Positions 55,557 to 64,000 of a DNA stretch of 64,000 bases are shown here, in pieces. Within the stretch, counting starts at the first letter, position 1, and each line of letters begins with the position of its first letter. The translations under genes were made by a program, and so were the position numbers. Under the pieces are notes generated by a model. The model saw only the letters and a program-made list of their open reading frames with translations, had not been told where the DNA came from and made no database searches. Source of the stretch: Rhodospirillaceae bacterium (GTDB lineage: Bacteria; Pseudomonadota; Alphaproteobacteria; MPNO01; UBA2964); assembly GCA_002720855.1 (NCBI GenBank), contig PBIN01000014.1:641076-705075 (forward strand), written 5' to 3'.

Positions 55557-56069
55557 TTAATGTTTGCCGTGATGATGACCAGTGGGGTTGTCTAGAGCAC
55601 CGGCATGCAGAATTTTGACGGAAACCGTTTTCTTCCCAGCTTTTTCAAAGATGAGTGTTAGCGGAAACTCCTCACCTTTTTTAAGTTTTTTCGTAAGTCC
55701 CATCATCATGACATGATGTCCGCCGGGTTTGAGCGTGACAGACCCATTGGCGGGTAATGGAATGCTTTTTACGTGACGCATTCGCATGATGCCGTTGTCC
55801 ATTTTGTGCGTATGCAATTCTACGCGTTTCGCAACGGGTGCCGCGGCTCCAACTAACTTGTCTGCTGTTTTTCCATGGTTGACGACCGTTACATACGCTG
55901 CGCCATTCTTCCCGATAGATGCCCGCGCCCAAGGAGATTTGACCATAATTTTGCCGTGAGCCATCGCGTCAGATGAATGATGTTTCATCTTCATTTTTTG
56001 ATCAGCCGCAAGAACAGGTGTGAAAGCCAATATGGCCGCGGCCGTTATTAAAACCGATTTGCTAACCAT
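55557..56069 (-). CDS. Periplasmic copper chaperone PCu(A)C
   Basis: A 170-residue exported protein with signal sequence MVSKSVLITAAAILAFTPVLA. The PCu(A)C domain binds Cu(I) for cytochrome oxidase assembly. The ligands are visible in ELHTHKMDNGIMRMRHV and in PGGHHVMMMGLTKKL, fitting the H-M-x10-M-x21-H-x-M pattern roughly. Extra metal-rich tails flank it: KMKMKHHSSDAMAHGKIM at the N-terminus and GHHHGKH at the end. The start ATG 56069 overlaps the stop of the molybdenum hydroxylase by 8 bases; an in-frame ATG at 56081 is also possible. The overlap may tie it to that operon by chance, as no copper enzyme is nearby. Confidence 0.87.
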   Translation of the reverse strand: MVSKSVLITAAAILAFTPVLAADQKMKMKHHSSDAMAHGKIMVKSPWARASIGKNGAAYVTVVNHGKTADKLVGAAAPVAKRVELHTHKMDNGIMRMRHVKSIPLPANGSVTLKPGGHHVMMMGLTKKLKKGEEFPLTLIFEKAGKKTVSVKILHAGALDNPTGHHHGKH

Positions 56070-58815
56070 GGCCGTTTCCATTCAAACCCCTTTTCGCCAA
56101 AATCGCCGCCCTCAGCCGGTCTGGCGTGCATGGCGCCTGCTTAACCCTGACACCCGTTGCCTGATATATGCCGCCAAATATCGCCGGAGCGGTGGCACAT
56201 AGTGCTGGCTCGCCGATACCTTTGGCACCCCATGGGCCGGTGGGTTCAGGGTCCTCAATGATATAGGTCCGAATTTCCGGAATATCACCTATCGTCGGGA
56301 TCAAATAATCGTGCAAATTTTCAGTGCGGCCGGGGATGTATTCTTCCATTAATGCGAGACCGAGACCCTGCGCCACGCCGCCATGAATTTGCCCTTCAAC
56401 CTGTTGCGGATTGAGAGATTGGCCAACGTCATGTGCTGCGCCCATCCGGACGACCTTAACAGTACCCAGATCCAGATCGACCTCGACATCGGCGATCTGT
56501 GCCGCGAAGCCGTAAGTGCCATATGGTTTGCCCTGGCCATTTTCATCGAGTGGCTCGGTGGGCGGATCAAAATAACCCTCGCCGCGCAATACTTCACCGT
56601 TGTCTAAAGCGCTTAACGAACCAAGATTGATTTCATGCGAAGTGTCACCGTCATGGACGATAAGTTTGTTTTTGCCAAACTCAATTGTCGCCGTTTCGCC
56701 GACGTTCGCCATCCGCAATATCTGACCGCGCAAATCTTCCCCGGCCAGTTTCGCTGCGTTTCCCGAAACGTATGCCTGCCGCGATGCCGAACTTTTTCCC
56801 GCATCCGCGGTCAGATCAGTGTCACCCCATACAAGTTGCAATTCGCTCAACGAGATTCCCAAACCATCGGCTGCCGCCTGCATCATTGTGGTGTTGGTTC
56901 CCTGACCGATGTCCAACGCACCGGAGTAAAGCGTTACTGTGCCGTCGGGTTTGATGCCGATATGCATCGTCGAGGGGTTCGCGATCGAGGTGTTGCCACA
57001 GCCGTACCACATGCATCCTACGCCAACACCGCGACGAATATTCGTTGCGCTCTGGTTGTGCGCTTCCGCGTGAGCACGCCAGTCACCCCAATCCTCGCGA
57101 AGCGCTTCAAGACACTGGTCTAATCCTGCACTTTCCAATTTTTGTCCGGTCGCGGTTTCCTGACCCTTGCGGATCGCGTTGATATGCCGGAATTCTAACG
57201 GATCAATCCCAACCTTTTCCGCCATCATGTCCATCAAGGCGTCATGCGCGATAGCAGCTTGCGGCACGCCGAAACCTCTAAAGGCACCGGCGGGCGTTTC
57301 ATTAGCAAAGAAGGCACGCGACCTCGCTTTGACATTGGGAACATAGTACGGGCCTGTTGCGTGGATAGGCACACGATCCTTAACCGTCAATCCCCAGGAA
57401 ACGTATGCGCCAGTGTTAAAATCTCCTTCAAAATCATAGGATTGCAACTTTCCGTCTTGGTCACAGCCGTACCGAGCGGTGATTTTTGAAGGATGACGCT
57501 TGGTGGTAGAGGCCATGCTCTCAAGCCGGTTATAGGTGCAGCGGACCGGTCGATTTAGTTTCCACGCTGCGATAGCGAGTAGGGGCTGGACCGACAGATC
57601 AAGTTTGCCGCCGAAGCCGCCACCACAAGCAGTTGGAATGATGCGCACTTTCTCGGGTTCAAGACCCATGATGAGGGCGATCTCGTCCCGATCCATATAA
57701 GGACTTTGGGTCGTTACTGAGATTTCGATGCGGTCGCCAATGCGTTGTGCCCAACCGGCTTCCGGTTCGATATAGCCGTGTTCGACAAACCCTGTTTGAA
57801 AACTCTCTTCGAAAACGGCGCAGCTCGATTTAAACCCCTCCGACACATTTCCCTTTAGCACATCGCCATATGCCAAAATATTTCCCGGATGATCGTCATG
57901 GAGCTGTGGCGCATTTTCTGCGACCGGCGGCCCAAACCCTTGGACAGGTTCTTGCTCCTGCCACGAGATGGGCAATTCCTCGTCGCTAATCGACGATATC
58001 GCCTCGAAATCTCCGATAATTGCCACCACAGCCTCGCCCTTGAAACGCACAAACCGTTCCGCGAGGGCGGGCTGGTCTTTGACGTCCGGATATACCCCAA
58101 ATCCATTCAGCCCGGGCACGTCCGCTGCAGTTATTACATCTACAAGTCCAGGATACTTTTCTTTCAGCGGTTCAAAGTCGCCCAGCGAAAATGTCGCACG
58201 CCAATAGGGTGAGCGAACGGCCCTTAGCCATAAAGCGTCTTCAGGCGCCTTGTCCGCACCATAAATTTCGCTTCCATCGACACGTTGCCTGCCATCAAGT
58301 TTGGCGGCACGAGAGCCAACGGCCTCTCCGACTTTAGGTTCTTCAATCCGTGCAGCGGACGTGTCGCCGACATGCAGTATCGCCTGGACAATTTTTCTAT
58401 ATCCGGTACAGCGGCAAAGCACACCACCCAACGCGTCATATATCTCGTCTTCAGAAGGGTTGTCGTTCCGAGCCAAAAGATCACTTGCCGCCATGAGCAT
58501 TCCCGGTGTGCAAATACCGCATTGCGCCGCGCCGTATAGATGGAACGCTTCTTGGAGGTCGCTCAGTTTGCCGTTTTCAGCGAGCCCCTCCACTGTGATG
58601 ACTTCAGCACCATCTGCTTGTGCGACAGGGACCAGACAAGAGCAGACTTGCCGGCCATCAACACTCACCGTACAGGCACCGCAATCGCCTGCATCGCAGC
58701 CTATTTTCGTCCCCGTAAATCCAAGATCGTCTCGTAACACATGAGCAAGCCGTCGAACCGGTTCGGCATCGACAGTCGTTCGGTTTCCATTGAGGGTAAA
58801 GTCGAACTTGCTCAT
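56062..58815 (-). CDS. Molybdenum hydroxylase: fused FeS and molybdopterin subunits
   Basis: A 917-residue xanthine-dehydrogenase-family protein with two subunits fused. Residues about 1-170 are the 2Fe-2S part, with plant-type cysteines in IGCDAGDCGACTVSVDGRQV and the second cluster in QCGICTPGMLMAASDLL and VLCRCTGYRKIVQAI. Then come the hammerhead domain (LDGRQRVDGSEIYGADKAP) and the Mo-domain with CGGGFGGKLDLSVQPL, PAGAFRGFGVPQ and the active glutamate in AKGIGEPALCATAP. The FAD subunit precedes it with a 4-base overlap, making a complete electron path to FAD. The family hydroxylates purines or other heterocycles; substrate unknown. The adjacent enolase-superfamily enzyme suggests a catabolic route. 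Confidence 0.94.
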   Translation of the reverse strand: MSKFDFTLNGNRTTVDAEPVRRLAHVLRDDLGFTGTKIGCDAGDCGACTVSVDGRQVCSCLVPVAQADGAEVITVEGLAENGKLSDLQEAFHLYGAAQCGICTPGMLMAASDLLARNDNPSEDEIYDALGGVLCRCTGYRKIVQAILHVGDTSAARIEEPKVGEAVGSRAAKLDGRQRVDGSEIYGADKAPEDALWLRAVRSPYWRATFSLGDFEPLKEKYPGLVDVITAADVPGLNGFGVYPDVKDQPALAERFVRFKGEAVVAIIGDFEAISSISDEELPISWQEQEPVQGFGPPVAENAPQLHDDHPGNILAYGDVLKGNVSEGFKSSCAVFEESFQTGFVEHGYIEPEAGWAQRIGDRIEISVTTQSPYMDRDEIALIMGLEPEKVRIIPTACGGGFGGKLDLSVQPLLAIAAWKLNRPVRCTYNRLESMASTTKRHPSKITARYGCDQDGKLQSYDFEGDFNTGAYVSWGLTVKDRVPIHATGPYYVPNVKARSRAFFANETPAGAFRGFGVPQAAIAHDALMDMMAEKVGIDPLEFRHINAIRKGQETATGQKLESAGLDQCLEALREDWGDWRAHAEAHNQSATNIRRGVGVGCMWYGCGNTSIANPSTMHIGIKPDGTVTLYSGALDIGQGTNTTMMQAAADGLGISLSELQLVWGDTDLTADAGKSSASRQAYVSGNAAKLAGEDLRGQILRMANVGETATIEFGKNKLIVHDGDTSHEINLGSLSALDNGEVLRGEGYFDPPTEPLDENGQGKPYGTYGFAAQIADVEVDLDLGTVKVVRMGAAHDVGQSLNPQQVEGQIHGGVAQGLGLALMEEYIPGRTENLHDYLIPTIGDIPEIRTYIIEDPEPTGPWGAKGIGEPALCATAPAIFGGIYQATGVRVKQAPCTPDRLRAAILAKRGLNGNGHG

Positions 58816-59651
58816 GATGTTGGCACCAAATCTTCGAGAGCGCGCCTGACCAAAGTCAGAGCGGCGTCCCGACGGTAGTCCGCCGATCCGCGCACATCGT
58901 TAATGGGTGAAAGCTGATTTAGGTGTTCTTCCAAAACCAGGTCACCGATGCCTGAAGCCAGGGGCTGCCCTACAAGAGAGCGTTCCAATAGGTGCAGTCG
59001 TTTTGCTGCAGCGGAACAAGAACCCACCGCAACCTGCAACCCGCCCACCTTTCCATCATCGTTCTCGACGACCGCTGCAACCATGACAATCGAAATCACG
59101 AGGTACTTCCGTGCGCCAAGTTTTAAGAATGTCGAAGACGCAGGGAATTGGGGTTTGGGAATCCGGAATCCGGTTACGATTTCATCCCGTGCACAGCGGG
59201 TTTTGCGATTACCCATGATGAATTTTGCGAGTGGCATCGAATGTTCGCCTCGGGTAGAGGCAAGGACAATTTCAGCATTGAGCGACAGAAGCGGGGGAAT
59301 CCCGTCCGCAGCAGGGGAGGCATTACAGATATTTCCGGCGACGGTTCCACTGTTTTGAATTTGAACGCCACCGACCTCACGGGCGGCGAGTTTTAGACCG
59401 GCGAAATAAGGCGGTAATTCGGATTCAATTACATCCGTCCAGCGTGTGAGGGCGCCAATATGAAAATGATCTTCATTCTCGGCAATACCGCGCAGGTCAG
59501 TAATACCGGTAATGTCGAGAATATCGTCGTCTAACGGTTTACCGACGCGTGCAGGATAATAGTCGGTGCCACCAGCCAAAACGAAGAGACTGTGCTCGGC
59601 GAGAGCCTGGACGGCTTCTTCGACAGAGTTTGGCTGCAGATATAACGTCAT
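58812..59651 (-). CDS. Molybdenum hydroxylase FAD-binding subunit (CoxM/XdhB-like)
   Basis: A 279-residue FAD subunit. It opens TLYLQPNSVEEAVQALAEHS, with the FAD motif FVLAGGTDYYPARVGKPLDD and the second, GALTRWTDVIESELP then GGVQIQNSGTVAGNICNASP. C-terminal CO-dehydrogenase flavoprotein part is ARKYLVISIVMVAAVVENDD onward. ATG 59651 is chosen; an upstream ATG at 59681 adds an unrelated hydrophobic stretch. Its end overlaps the fused FeS/Mo gene by 4 bases, so they are co-translated subunits of one enzyme. It is divergent from the enolase-superfamily gene across about 120 bases. Confidence 0.93.
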   Translation of the reverse strand: MTLYLQPNSVEEAVQALAEHSLFVLAGGTDYYPARVGKPLDDDILDITGITDLRGIAENEDHFHIGALTRWTDVIESELPPYFAGLKLAAREVGGVQIQNSGTVAGNICNASPAADGIPPLLSLNAEIVLASTRGEHSMPLAKFIMGNRKTRCARDEIVTGFRIPKPQFPASSTFLKLGARKYLVISIVMVAAVVENDDGKVGGLQVAVGSCSAAAKRLHLLERSLVGQPLASGIGDLVLEEHLNQLSPINDVRGSADYRRDAALTLVRRALEDLVPTS

Positions 59652-59772
59652 AATGATTATTTTGAAGCGGATTGAGCACAAAGAAAACCCGGTGCGGCGA
59701 AAATTCGCGGAGCGTTTGACAGGTCATCGCAGACTGACCAGACTCCCAACTCTATATCTATAGGAACTTTAG

Positions 59773-60939
59773 ATGCCCGCTATCAAACAAATCGACGTCT
59801 TTCATGTGGCGCTGCCGACAAGGCGCGAGCACAAATGGACTGGTCTTACCGAGCCGATCGGTGGCTACATTCTCGTTAAATTGACCAGTGATGAAGGTGT
59901 CACGGGTTGGGGAGAGGCGCCCGCGTTGAAGGATTGGGGCGGTGACTATGGTCGTTATTTTGGCGAGTCACCCGGAACAACCAAATTTGTTGTCGAAAAA
60001 TATCTCGCGCCAGCTGCGATAGATTGTGAGGTAGGGAATATTGCTGATCTGCATCAACGCATGGATGCTATTGTAAAAGGCTATCCCTACGCGAAAGCGG
60101 CGATAGATATTGCAGCGTACGATTTAGCGGGGCGGACATTAGGCGTTCCTGTCTGGCAATTACTGGGAGGCAAAGTACGGGATCGTGTGCCGGTAACCCA
60201 TTCTATTGGGTTGCTTGATATCGATGAAGCTGTTGAGGAATGCAAAAAGGTAGCCGGCGAAGGCATAAAAACCATCAAGATCAAGGTCGGTGTCGATCCA
60301 GATCGCGATGTTGAGATTGTCAGCCGTGTTCGCGCCGCGGTTGGCGACGAGATGGATATTTGTGTCGATGCCAATTGCGGATATGCAACACCGCGAGATG
60401 CGGTGCGGATTATCCGAAAGATGGAACAGTTTCGCCTCAAATATGCAGAACAACCCGTCGAAGGGATCGACAGAATTGCCGAGGTGACGAGGGTCTTGGA
60501 AACACCGGTTATGGCGGATGAAAGTGCCTGGTATGCGCGGGATGTACTCGAGATCTTTGAAAAGAAAGCCGCAGATATTGTTTCGATTTATACGACCAAG
60601 CCCGGCGGACTATACGGTGCCATGGAAGTCGCAGCGGCAGCGCGTGCCGCCAAGTTTCTCTGCAATGTCAACGGTTCTGTAGAAACCGGCGTTGGCAATC
60701 TTGCTAACATTCATCTCGCAGCGGCTGCTATACCTGTAACGCTGTCCTGCGTCGTGCCCGTATCGATGCCTGCTGAGGCTCAAAGCGGGAATGTCGGCGG
60801 TATTTACTACATTGACGATCTAATTAAAGAACCGTTCGTTTTGGATGATGGCTGCGTTGTTGTCCCGGATGGGCCGGGTTTTGGAATTGATGTCGATGAA
60901 GGCAAAATAGGGAAATACCGCGATACATCACTAGATTAG
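59773..60939 (+). CDS. Mandelate racemase/muconate lactonizing enzyme family protein
   Basis: A 388-residue enolase-superfamily enzyme of the MLE subgroup. The N-terminal capping domain has IGGYILVKLTSDEGVTGWGE. The barrel has TIKIKVGVDPDRDVEIV with the KxK catalytic lysine near 166, DANCGYA (metal ligand), YAEQPVEG (metal Glu), MADESAW (metal Asp), and the opposite lysine in SIYTTKPGGLYGA near 275. Family members isomerise, racemise or dehydrate carboxylates such as muconate or dipeptides; the exact reaction is not readable. It is followed by an MBL-fold hydrolase 46 bases on, perhaps a lactonase acting on its product. Confidence 0.9.
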   Translation: MPAIKQIDVFHVALPTRREHKWTGLTEPIGGYILVKLTSDEGVTGWGEAPALKDWGGDYGRYFGESPGTTKFVVEKYLAPAAIDCEVGNIADLHQRMDAIVKGYPYAKAAIDIAAYDLAGRTLGVPVWQLLGGKVRDRVPVTHSIGLLDIDEAVEECKKVAGEGIKTIKIKVGVDPDRDVEIVSRVRAAVGDEMDICVDANCGYATPRDAVRIIRKMEQFRLKYAEQPVEGIDRIAEVTRVLETPVMADESAWYARDVLEIFEKKAADIVSIYTTKPGGLYGAMEVAAAARAAKFLCNVNGSVETGVGNLANIHLAAAAIPVTLSCVVPVSMPAEAQSGNVGGIYYIDDLIKEPFVLDDGCVVVPDGPGFGIDVDEGKIGKYRDTSLD

Positions 60940-60985
60940 AAATCCAATTAAGCCATTTTCGGTAATCTTCGAGGCCCTTTAAGTC

Positions 60986-61858
60986 ATGAAGCCAATCACT
61001 TTAGGAGATGTCACGGTCACAAGTGTGGTCGAACGTGACGGTCCCTGGCGCGCACCCGAAATTATGTATCCGACTTGCGAAAAAGAGACCGCAATCGCGC
61101 ATCTCAAGACGATGGAACCATACGTCTATGACGCTGTGCAGAATCTTCTGGTTATCACCTATCAGACCTACATTCTCCAAACACCACATCATACGATTTT
61201 GATCGATACCTGTTTGGGTAAGGACAAGGGCTATGGCCCACCGCACGATTTTCCCAAGCAGCCCTGGCTCGATGGAATGGCGGCGAACGGTCTTCGCTTC
61301 GAAGACATTGACTATGTATTCTGCACCCATCTTCACATCGATCATTGCGGTTGGAATACACGTTTAATCGACGGTCGTTGGGTGCCAACTTTTCCAAATG
61401 CCAAATATATTTTTGGCCGCCAGGAATATGAGGTGTGGGAAGAAGAAACCAGGAAGGGCGCAAATCCGCCCGGTAATGTTTGGTCTCAAAACTGCTTGCC
61501 CATTGTCGAGGCAGGACAAGCAATGTTGGTTGATGATGATTACGCGCTAGACGATACGATCTGGCTGACACCAACCCCTGGCCATTCTCCGGGTCATGTC
61601 TGCATCAATTTGAAGTCTGGCGATGACCGGGCATTGTTCTCCGGCGATATCATGCATCACGCATTGCAGTGTATCGAACCCGATTGGTCGTCCTGTTTTT
61701 GCTGGGATGCTGAGCAATCCGCCCAAACGCGACGTCAGGTTTTGGAGTCGGTTGCCGAGACGGACACGCTCGTTTTGCCAGCCCATTTTCCCGGGCCCAC
61801 CGCCGGCCACGTTGTCGGCGATGGCGATGCGTGGCGGTTTAAGTTTTTAAACGACTAA
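60986..61858 (+). CDS. MBL-fold metallo-hydrolase (lactonase-like)
   Basis: A 290-residue metallo-beta-lactamase-fold enzyme of the quorum-lactonase-like group. The metal motif is FCTHLHIDHCGWNTRLIDG (HxHxDH) near 114, followed by LTPTPGHSPGHVCINL, ALFSGDIMHHALQC and VLPAHFPGPTAGH. No signal peptide. Following a muconate-cycloisomerase-like gene, which would make a lactone, the simplest idea is lactone opening; this is inferred from position only. The stop is 7 bases from the convergent first SDR gene. Confidence 0.87.
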   Translation: MKPITLGDVTVTSVVERDGPWRAPEIMYPTCEKETAIAHLKTMEPYVYDAVQNLLVITYQTYILQTPHHTILIDTCLGKDKGYGPPHDFPKQPWLDGMAANGLRFEDIDYVFCTHLHIDHCGWNTRLIDGRWVPTFPNAKYIFGRQEYEVWEEETRKGANPPGNVWSQNCLPIVEAGQAMLVDDDYALDDTIWLTPTPGHSPGHVCINLKSGDDRALFSGDIMHHALQCIEPDWSSCFCWDAEQSAQTRRQVLESVAETDTLVLPAHFPGPTAGHVVGDGDAWRFKFLND

Positions 61859-61865
61859 ACCAAGA

Positions 61866-62624
61866 TTAGAGGGCGTTATAGGCACCGTCGACGAAACAAT
61901 CATTGCCAGACATGAAGCTTGATTCATCACTTGCGAGGAAGACCGCTGTCTGGGCGATTTCTTCAGGCTGACCCAGGCGGGCCGCCGGCAAATGCGGCCG
62001 ATGACGTTCGATAACATCATCCATGTTTTTATTGGCGACCAGCAGGCGCGGCGTTTCAATTGGCCCAGGTAGAATGGAATTTGCTCGAATATTATGTTCG
62101 GCATAGTCCACGGCGATCGATTTGGAGAGCATGCGCACAGCGCCTTTGGACGAACAATAGGCTGGCCGTTTCCGTGCCGAACGTGCGCCATAAATCGATG
62201 AGATGTTGATGAATGAGCCACTTCCCGCCTCAAGCATATGCGGTATCGCGTGTTTCGTTACGATAAACATGCCGGTGATATTGACGTCAAAAGTCTTGCG
62301 CCAAATATCGAGATCCAACTCGTGTAATGGCAGAAGCGGATCGGGGAAGGCAGCAGCATTGAAGACAATGTCGAGTTTGCCGAATGTTGATGCGGTTTTA
62401 TCGATAGCGTCCTTAACCGCTGCTTCATCCGTCACATCGCAAGTAATAGCAATTGCTTTGCCACCAGCTGCTTCAATGTCAGCTGCGGTTTCTTTGACGT
62501 TTTCTTCTACAATGTCGACGCAGGCAACAGCCGCACCTTCTTCGCCAAACTGCCGTGCTGTTGCCCCGGCAATAGCGCCACCGGCGGCAGTAACAAAGGC
62601 AACCTTTTCTTCAAGTCGTCCCAT
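61866..62624 (-). CDS. SDR-family oxidoreductase, tandem paralogue 1 (glycine-poor motif)
   Basis: A 252-residue SDR. The nucleotide motif reads VTAAGGAIAGATA, where the three TGxxxGxG glycines are replaced by alanine. NAAA replaces the usual NNAG. The catalytic Ser and Tyr-x3-Lys are intact in NISSIYGARSARK and YCSSKGAV, and NSILPGPIETPRLLV follows. Acidic D in VDI after beta-2 favours NAD(H). It is closely similar to the next two upstream SDRs on the same strand. The start ATG 62624 matches its paralogue; an in-frame ATG at 62639 lies directly after the upstream stop. Substrate unknown. Confidence 0.87.
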   Translation of the reverse strand: MGRLEEKVAFVTAAGGAIAGATARQFGEEGAAVACVDIVEENVKETAADIEAAGGKAIAITCDVTDEAAVKDAIDKTASTFGKLDIVFNAAAFPDPLLPLHELDLDIWRKTFDVNITGMFIVTKHAIPHMLEAGSGSFINISSIYGARSARKRPAYCSSKGAVRMLSKSIAVDYAEHNIRANSILPGPIETPRLLVANKNMDDVIERHRPHLPAARLGQPEEIAQTAVFLASDESSFMSGNDCFVDGAYNAL

Positions 62625-62639
62625 GGCTGTGTCTCCCAA

Positions 62640-63398
62640 TCAGAAGGCGGTATAGGCGGCATCAACCACCATATCCGCACCTGAGGTAAAGCTCGACTCA
62701 TCGCTCGCCAGGAACAGAGCGGTCTGAGCAATCTCTTCCGGTTTGCCAAGACGCTTTTGATGGAGCCGCGTTCCATGCCGTTCAATGACAGCTTCGATAG
62801 ATGGGTTTCGCACGAGCAGACGTGGCGTCTCAATGGGTCCGGGCATGATGGAATTTGCCCGTATTTTGTCTTCGGCGTAATCAACTGCAATCGATTTCGA
62901 CAACATACGGACTCCACCCTTTGCAGCGCAATATGCCGGGCGTTCCTTGGCGCCAACCACACCGTAAATTGAGGACACGTTGATAATCGACCCGCCACCC
63001 GCTTTTTGCATTTCCGGTATAACGTGCCGGGCGACTATGAACATGCCGGTCAGATTGACGTCGATAACCGATTTCCACATATCGAGCGGCATTTCCGCGA
63101 GCCGGTGGCGTTTCTCGGAATAGGCTGCTGCGTTGAAGCAGACATCCAGCTTGCCAAATTCCGATACAGTTTTGTCGACGGCAGCTTTTATGGCGTCGTC
63201 ATCGGTGACATCGCAAGGAATGGCGATGGCCTTGCCCCCCGCTTCATTGATGTCGGAGGCTGTCTGACCAACATTGTCTTCAACAATATCGACACAACAC
63301 ACGGCAGCGCCCTCAGCGCCGAACAGGCGTGCCGTTGCCCCGGCGATAGCGCCGCCAGCTGCTGTTACAAACGCTACTTTCCCATCAAGTCGTCCCAT
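62640..63398 (-). CDS. SDR-family oxidoreductase, tandem paralogue 2 (glycine-poor motif)
   Basis: A 252-residue SDR, nearly the same length as its neighbour. The start MGRLDGKVAFVTAAGGAIAG parallels MGRLEEKVAFVTAAGGAIAG downstream. It shares the alanine-replaced glycine motif, CVDIVEDN, CDVTDDDAIKAAVDKT, FNAAAYSE, catalytic NVSSIYGVVGAKE and YCAAKGGV, and NSIMPGPIETPRLLV. The genes are plainly duplicates that have since diverged. 15 bases separate it from paralogue 1 at its ATG, and 32 bases from paralogue 3. All three probably share one transcript. Confidence 0.88.
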   Translation of the reverse strand: MGRLDGKVAFVTAAGGAIAGATARLFGAEGAAVCCVDIVEDNVGQTASDINEAGGKAIAIPCDVTDDDAIKAAVDKTVSEFGKLDVCFNAAAYSEKRHRLAEMPLDMWKSVIDVNLTGMFIVARHVIPEMQKAGGGSIINVSSIYGVVGAKERPAYCAAKGGVRMLSKSIAVDYAEDKIRANSIMPGPIETPRLLVRNPSIEAVIERHGTRLHQKRLGKPEEIAQTALFLASDESSFTSGADMVVDAAYTAF

Positions 63399-63430
63399 TT
63401 TATTTCCCCGATCTGAATTGATTTTGCTAA

Positions 63431-64000
63431 CTAGACCGCCGTAAAGCCACCATCCACGAATACGTCTGAACCAGTCATGAAGCTCGACTCATCGCTCGCC
63501 AGGAAGGCGGCTGCGTTGGCGATGTCTTCCGGCTGTCCGAGCCGTCCAATGGGGTGCAGCGGCACCATTTTTTCACGGACCTGTTCCATGGTTGGCGTAC
63601 GCGATAGAAGCCGGTTGGTCTCAATGGCGCCCGGCAAAATGCTGTTGGCGCGGATATTGTCCTCCGCAAAATCGAGTGCGATCGATTTGGACAATTGCCG
63701 CACTGCGCCTTTGGTCGCCATATAAGCCGGACGTTGTGGCCAGGCGATATGGCCAAAGGTCGACGAGATGTTGATGAACTGCCCGCCGCCCGCCGCCTGC
63801 ATATGTGGGATGGCGTGTTTAGCGACCAGGAACATTCCTGTGAGGTTTACATCCAGAACATCCTGCCAGACCTCGAGGGGCATATTCGCCACTGTGTGAA
63901 GCGGCTCTGAGGTTGCCGCGGCATTAACAACGACGTTGAGCAGACCAAGTTCGGAGGCGGCGTCATCAACGGTTTTTTTGACGGCTTCTTCATCTGCGAC
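63431..64000 (-). CDS. SDR-family oxidoreductase, tandem paralogue 3 (5' end outside window)
   Basis: The frame is open to the window end, so the N-terminus with the cofactor motif is missing. What is visible (VADEEAVKKTVDDAASELG, VVVNAAATSEPLHTVAN, NISSTFGHIAWPQ, YMATKGAVRQLSKSIALDFA, NSILPGAIETNRLLSRTP, MTGSDVFVDGGFTAV) aligns with the other two. It keeps catalytic Ser-Tyr-Lys and the NAAA variant at NNAG. It is the most diverged of the three. The annotated internal ATG at 63892 is not the real start. Confidence 0.85.
   Translation of the reverse strand, partial: VADEEAVKKTVDDAASELGLLNVVVNAAATSEPLHTVANMPLEVWQDVLDVNLTGMFLVAKHAIPHMQAAGGGQFINISSTFGHIAWPQRPAYMATKGAVRQLSKSIALDFAEDNIRANSILPGAIETNRLLSRTPTMEQVREKMVPLHPIGRLGQPEDIANAAAFLASDESSFMTGSDVFVDGGFTAV

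Noticed and set aside
56635..57123. 162-residue frame antisense to the molybdenum hydroxylase
   Set aside because: Shadow of a clear gene, arginine- and cysteine-rich as expected for antisense reading.

Overview
The window looks like chromosome of an alphaproteobacterium. Evidence: a permuted two-piece tmRNA gene beside an alphaproteobacterial-type sspB; the runs mrp | hflK-hflC-DUF2065 ... degP-like | serB ... miaA-ilvB-ilvH-ilvC and ispA-dxs-tlyA; a ChvG/ChvI-like two-component pair; and mreBCD-mrdA-rodA. Base composition looks balanced by eye (not computed). No phage, transposase or CRISPR array was seen. I cannot name a genus; a marine or soil Rhodospirillales-like lineage is a guess.

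Region by region. 1-4331: isoprenoid precursor synthesis (ispA end, dxs) and two RNA methyltransferases. 4334-12263: aroC, fabI, a glycine-zipper lipoprotein, pdxH, a universal stress protein, an SDR, a PadR-like protein, class I fumarase and sspB. About 12305-12613: two-piece tmRNA (minus strand), transcribed toward sspB, so the tagging RNA and the adaptor that delivers tagged proteins to ClpXP are adjacent. 12688-14626: thyA-folA and an L,D-transpeptidase. 14623-18975 (minus): mrp, an MBL-fold hydrolase and a lone CoxL-like molybdenum subunit in one tight run. 19120-26561: hflKC, DUF2065 and a Do-type protease, interrupted by about 3.7 kb holding a frameshifted lipoprotein, a response regulator, a histidine kinase with an in-frame TGA, and gene-poor sequence. 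26585-35303: serB, a MetE-like protein, miaA, then branched-chain amino-acid genes ilvB, ilvH, ilvC, leuA with a likely leucine attenuator before leuA. 35344-40911: the cell-shape cluster mreBCD-mrdA-rodA.

40977-64000 is more accessory. A tRNA-Lys is followed by a lone SF2 helicase, an EamA transporter, and a CoA-linked catabolic group: SDR, two acyl-CoA dehydrogenases, thiolase plus DUF35 protein, and an ADP-forming acyl-CoA synthetase. Then come a GAF/PAS histidine kinase with a Sel1-repeat protein, a hypothetical protein, an isopropylmalate/isocitrate-type dehydrogenase and a copper chaperone. Last is a second catabolic group: a fused FeS/molybdenum hydroxylase with its FAD subunit, a muconate-cycloisomerase-like enolase-superfamily enzyme, an MBL-fold hydrolase and three tandem SDR paralogues, the third cut by the window end.

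Most worth checking: the tmRNA-sspB pair, the leuA leader, the broken kinase beside an intact regulator, and the tandem SDRs whose dinucleotide-binding glycines are replaced by alanine. I found no clearly undescribed multi-gene system.
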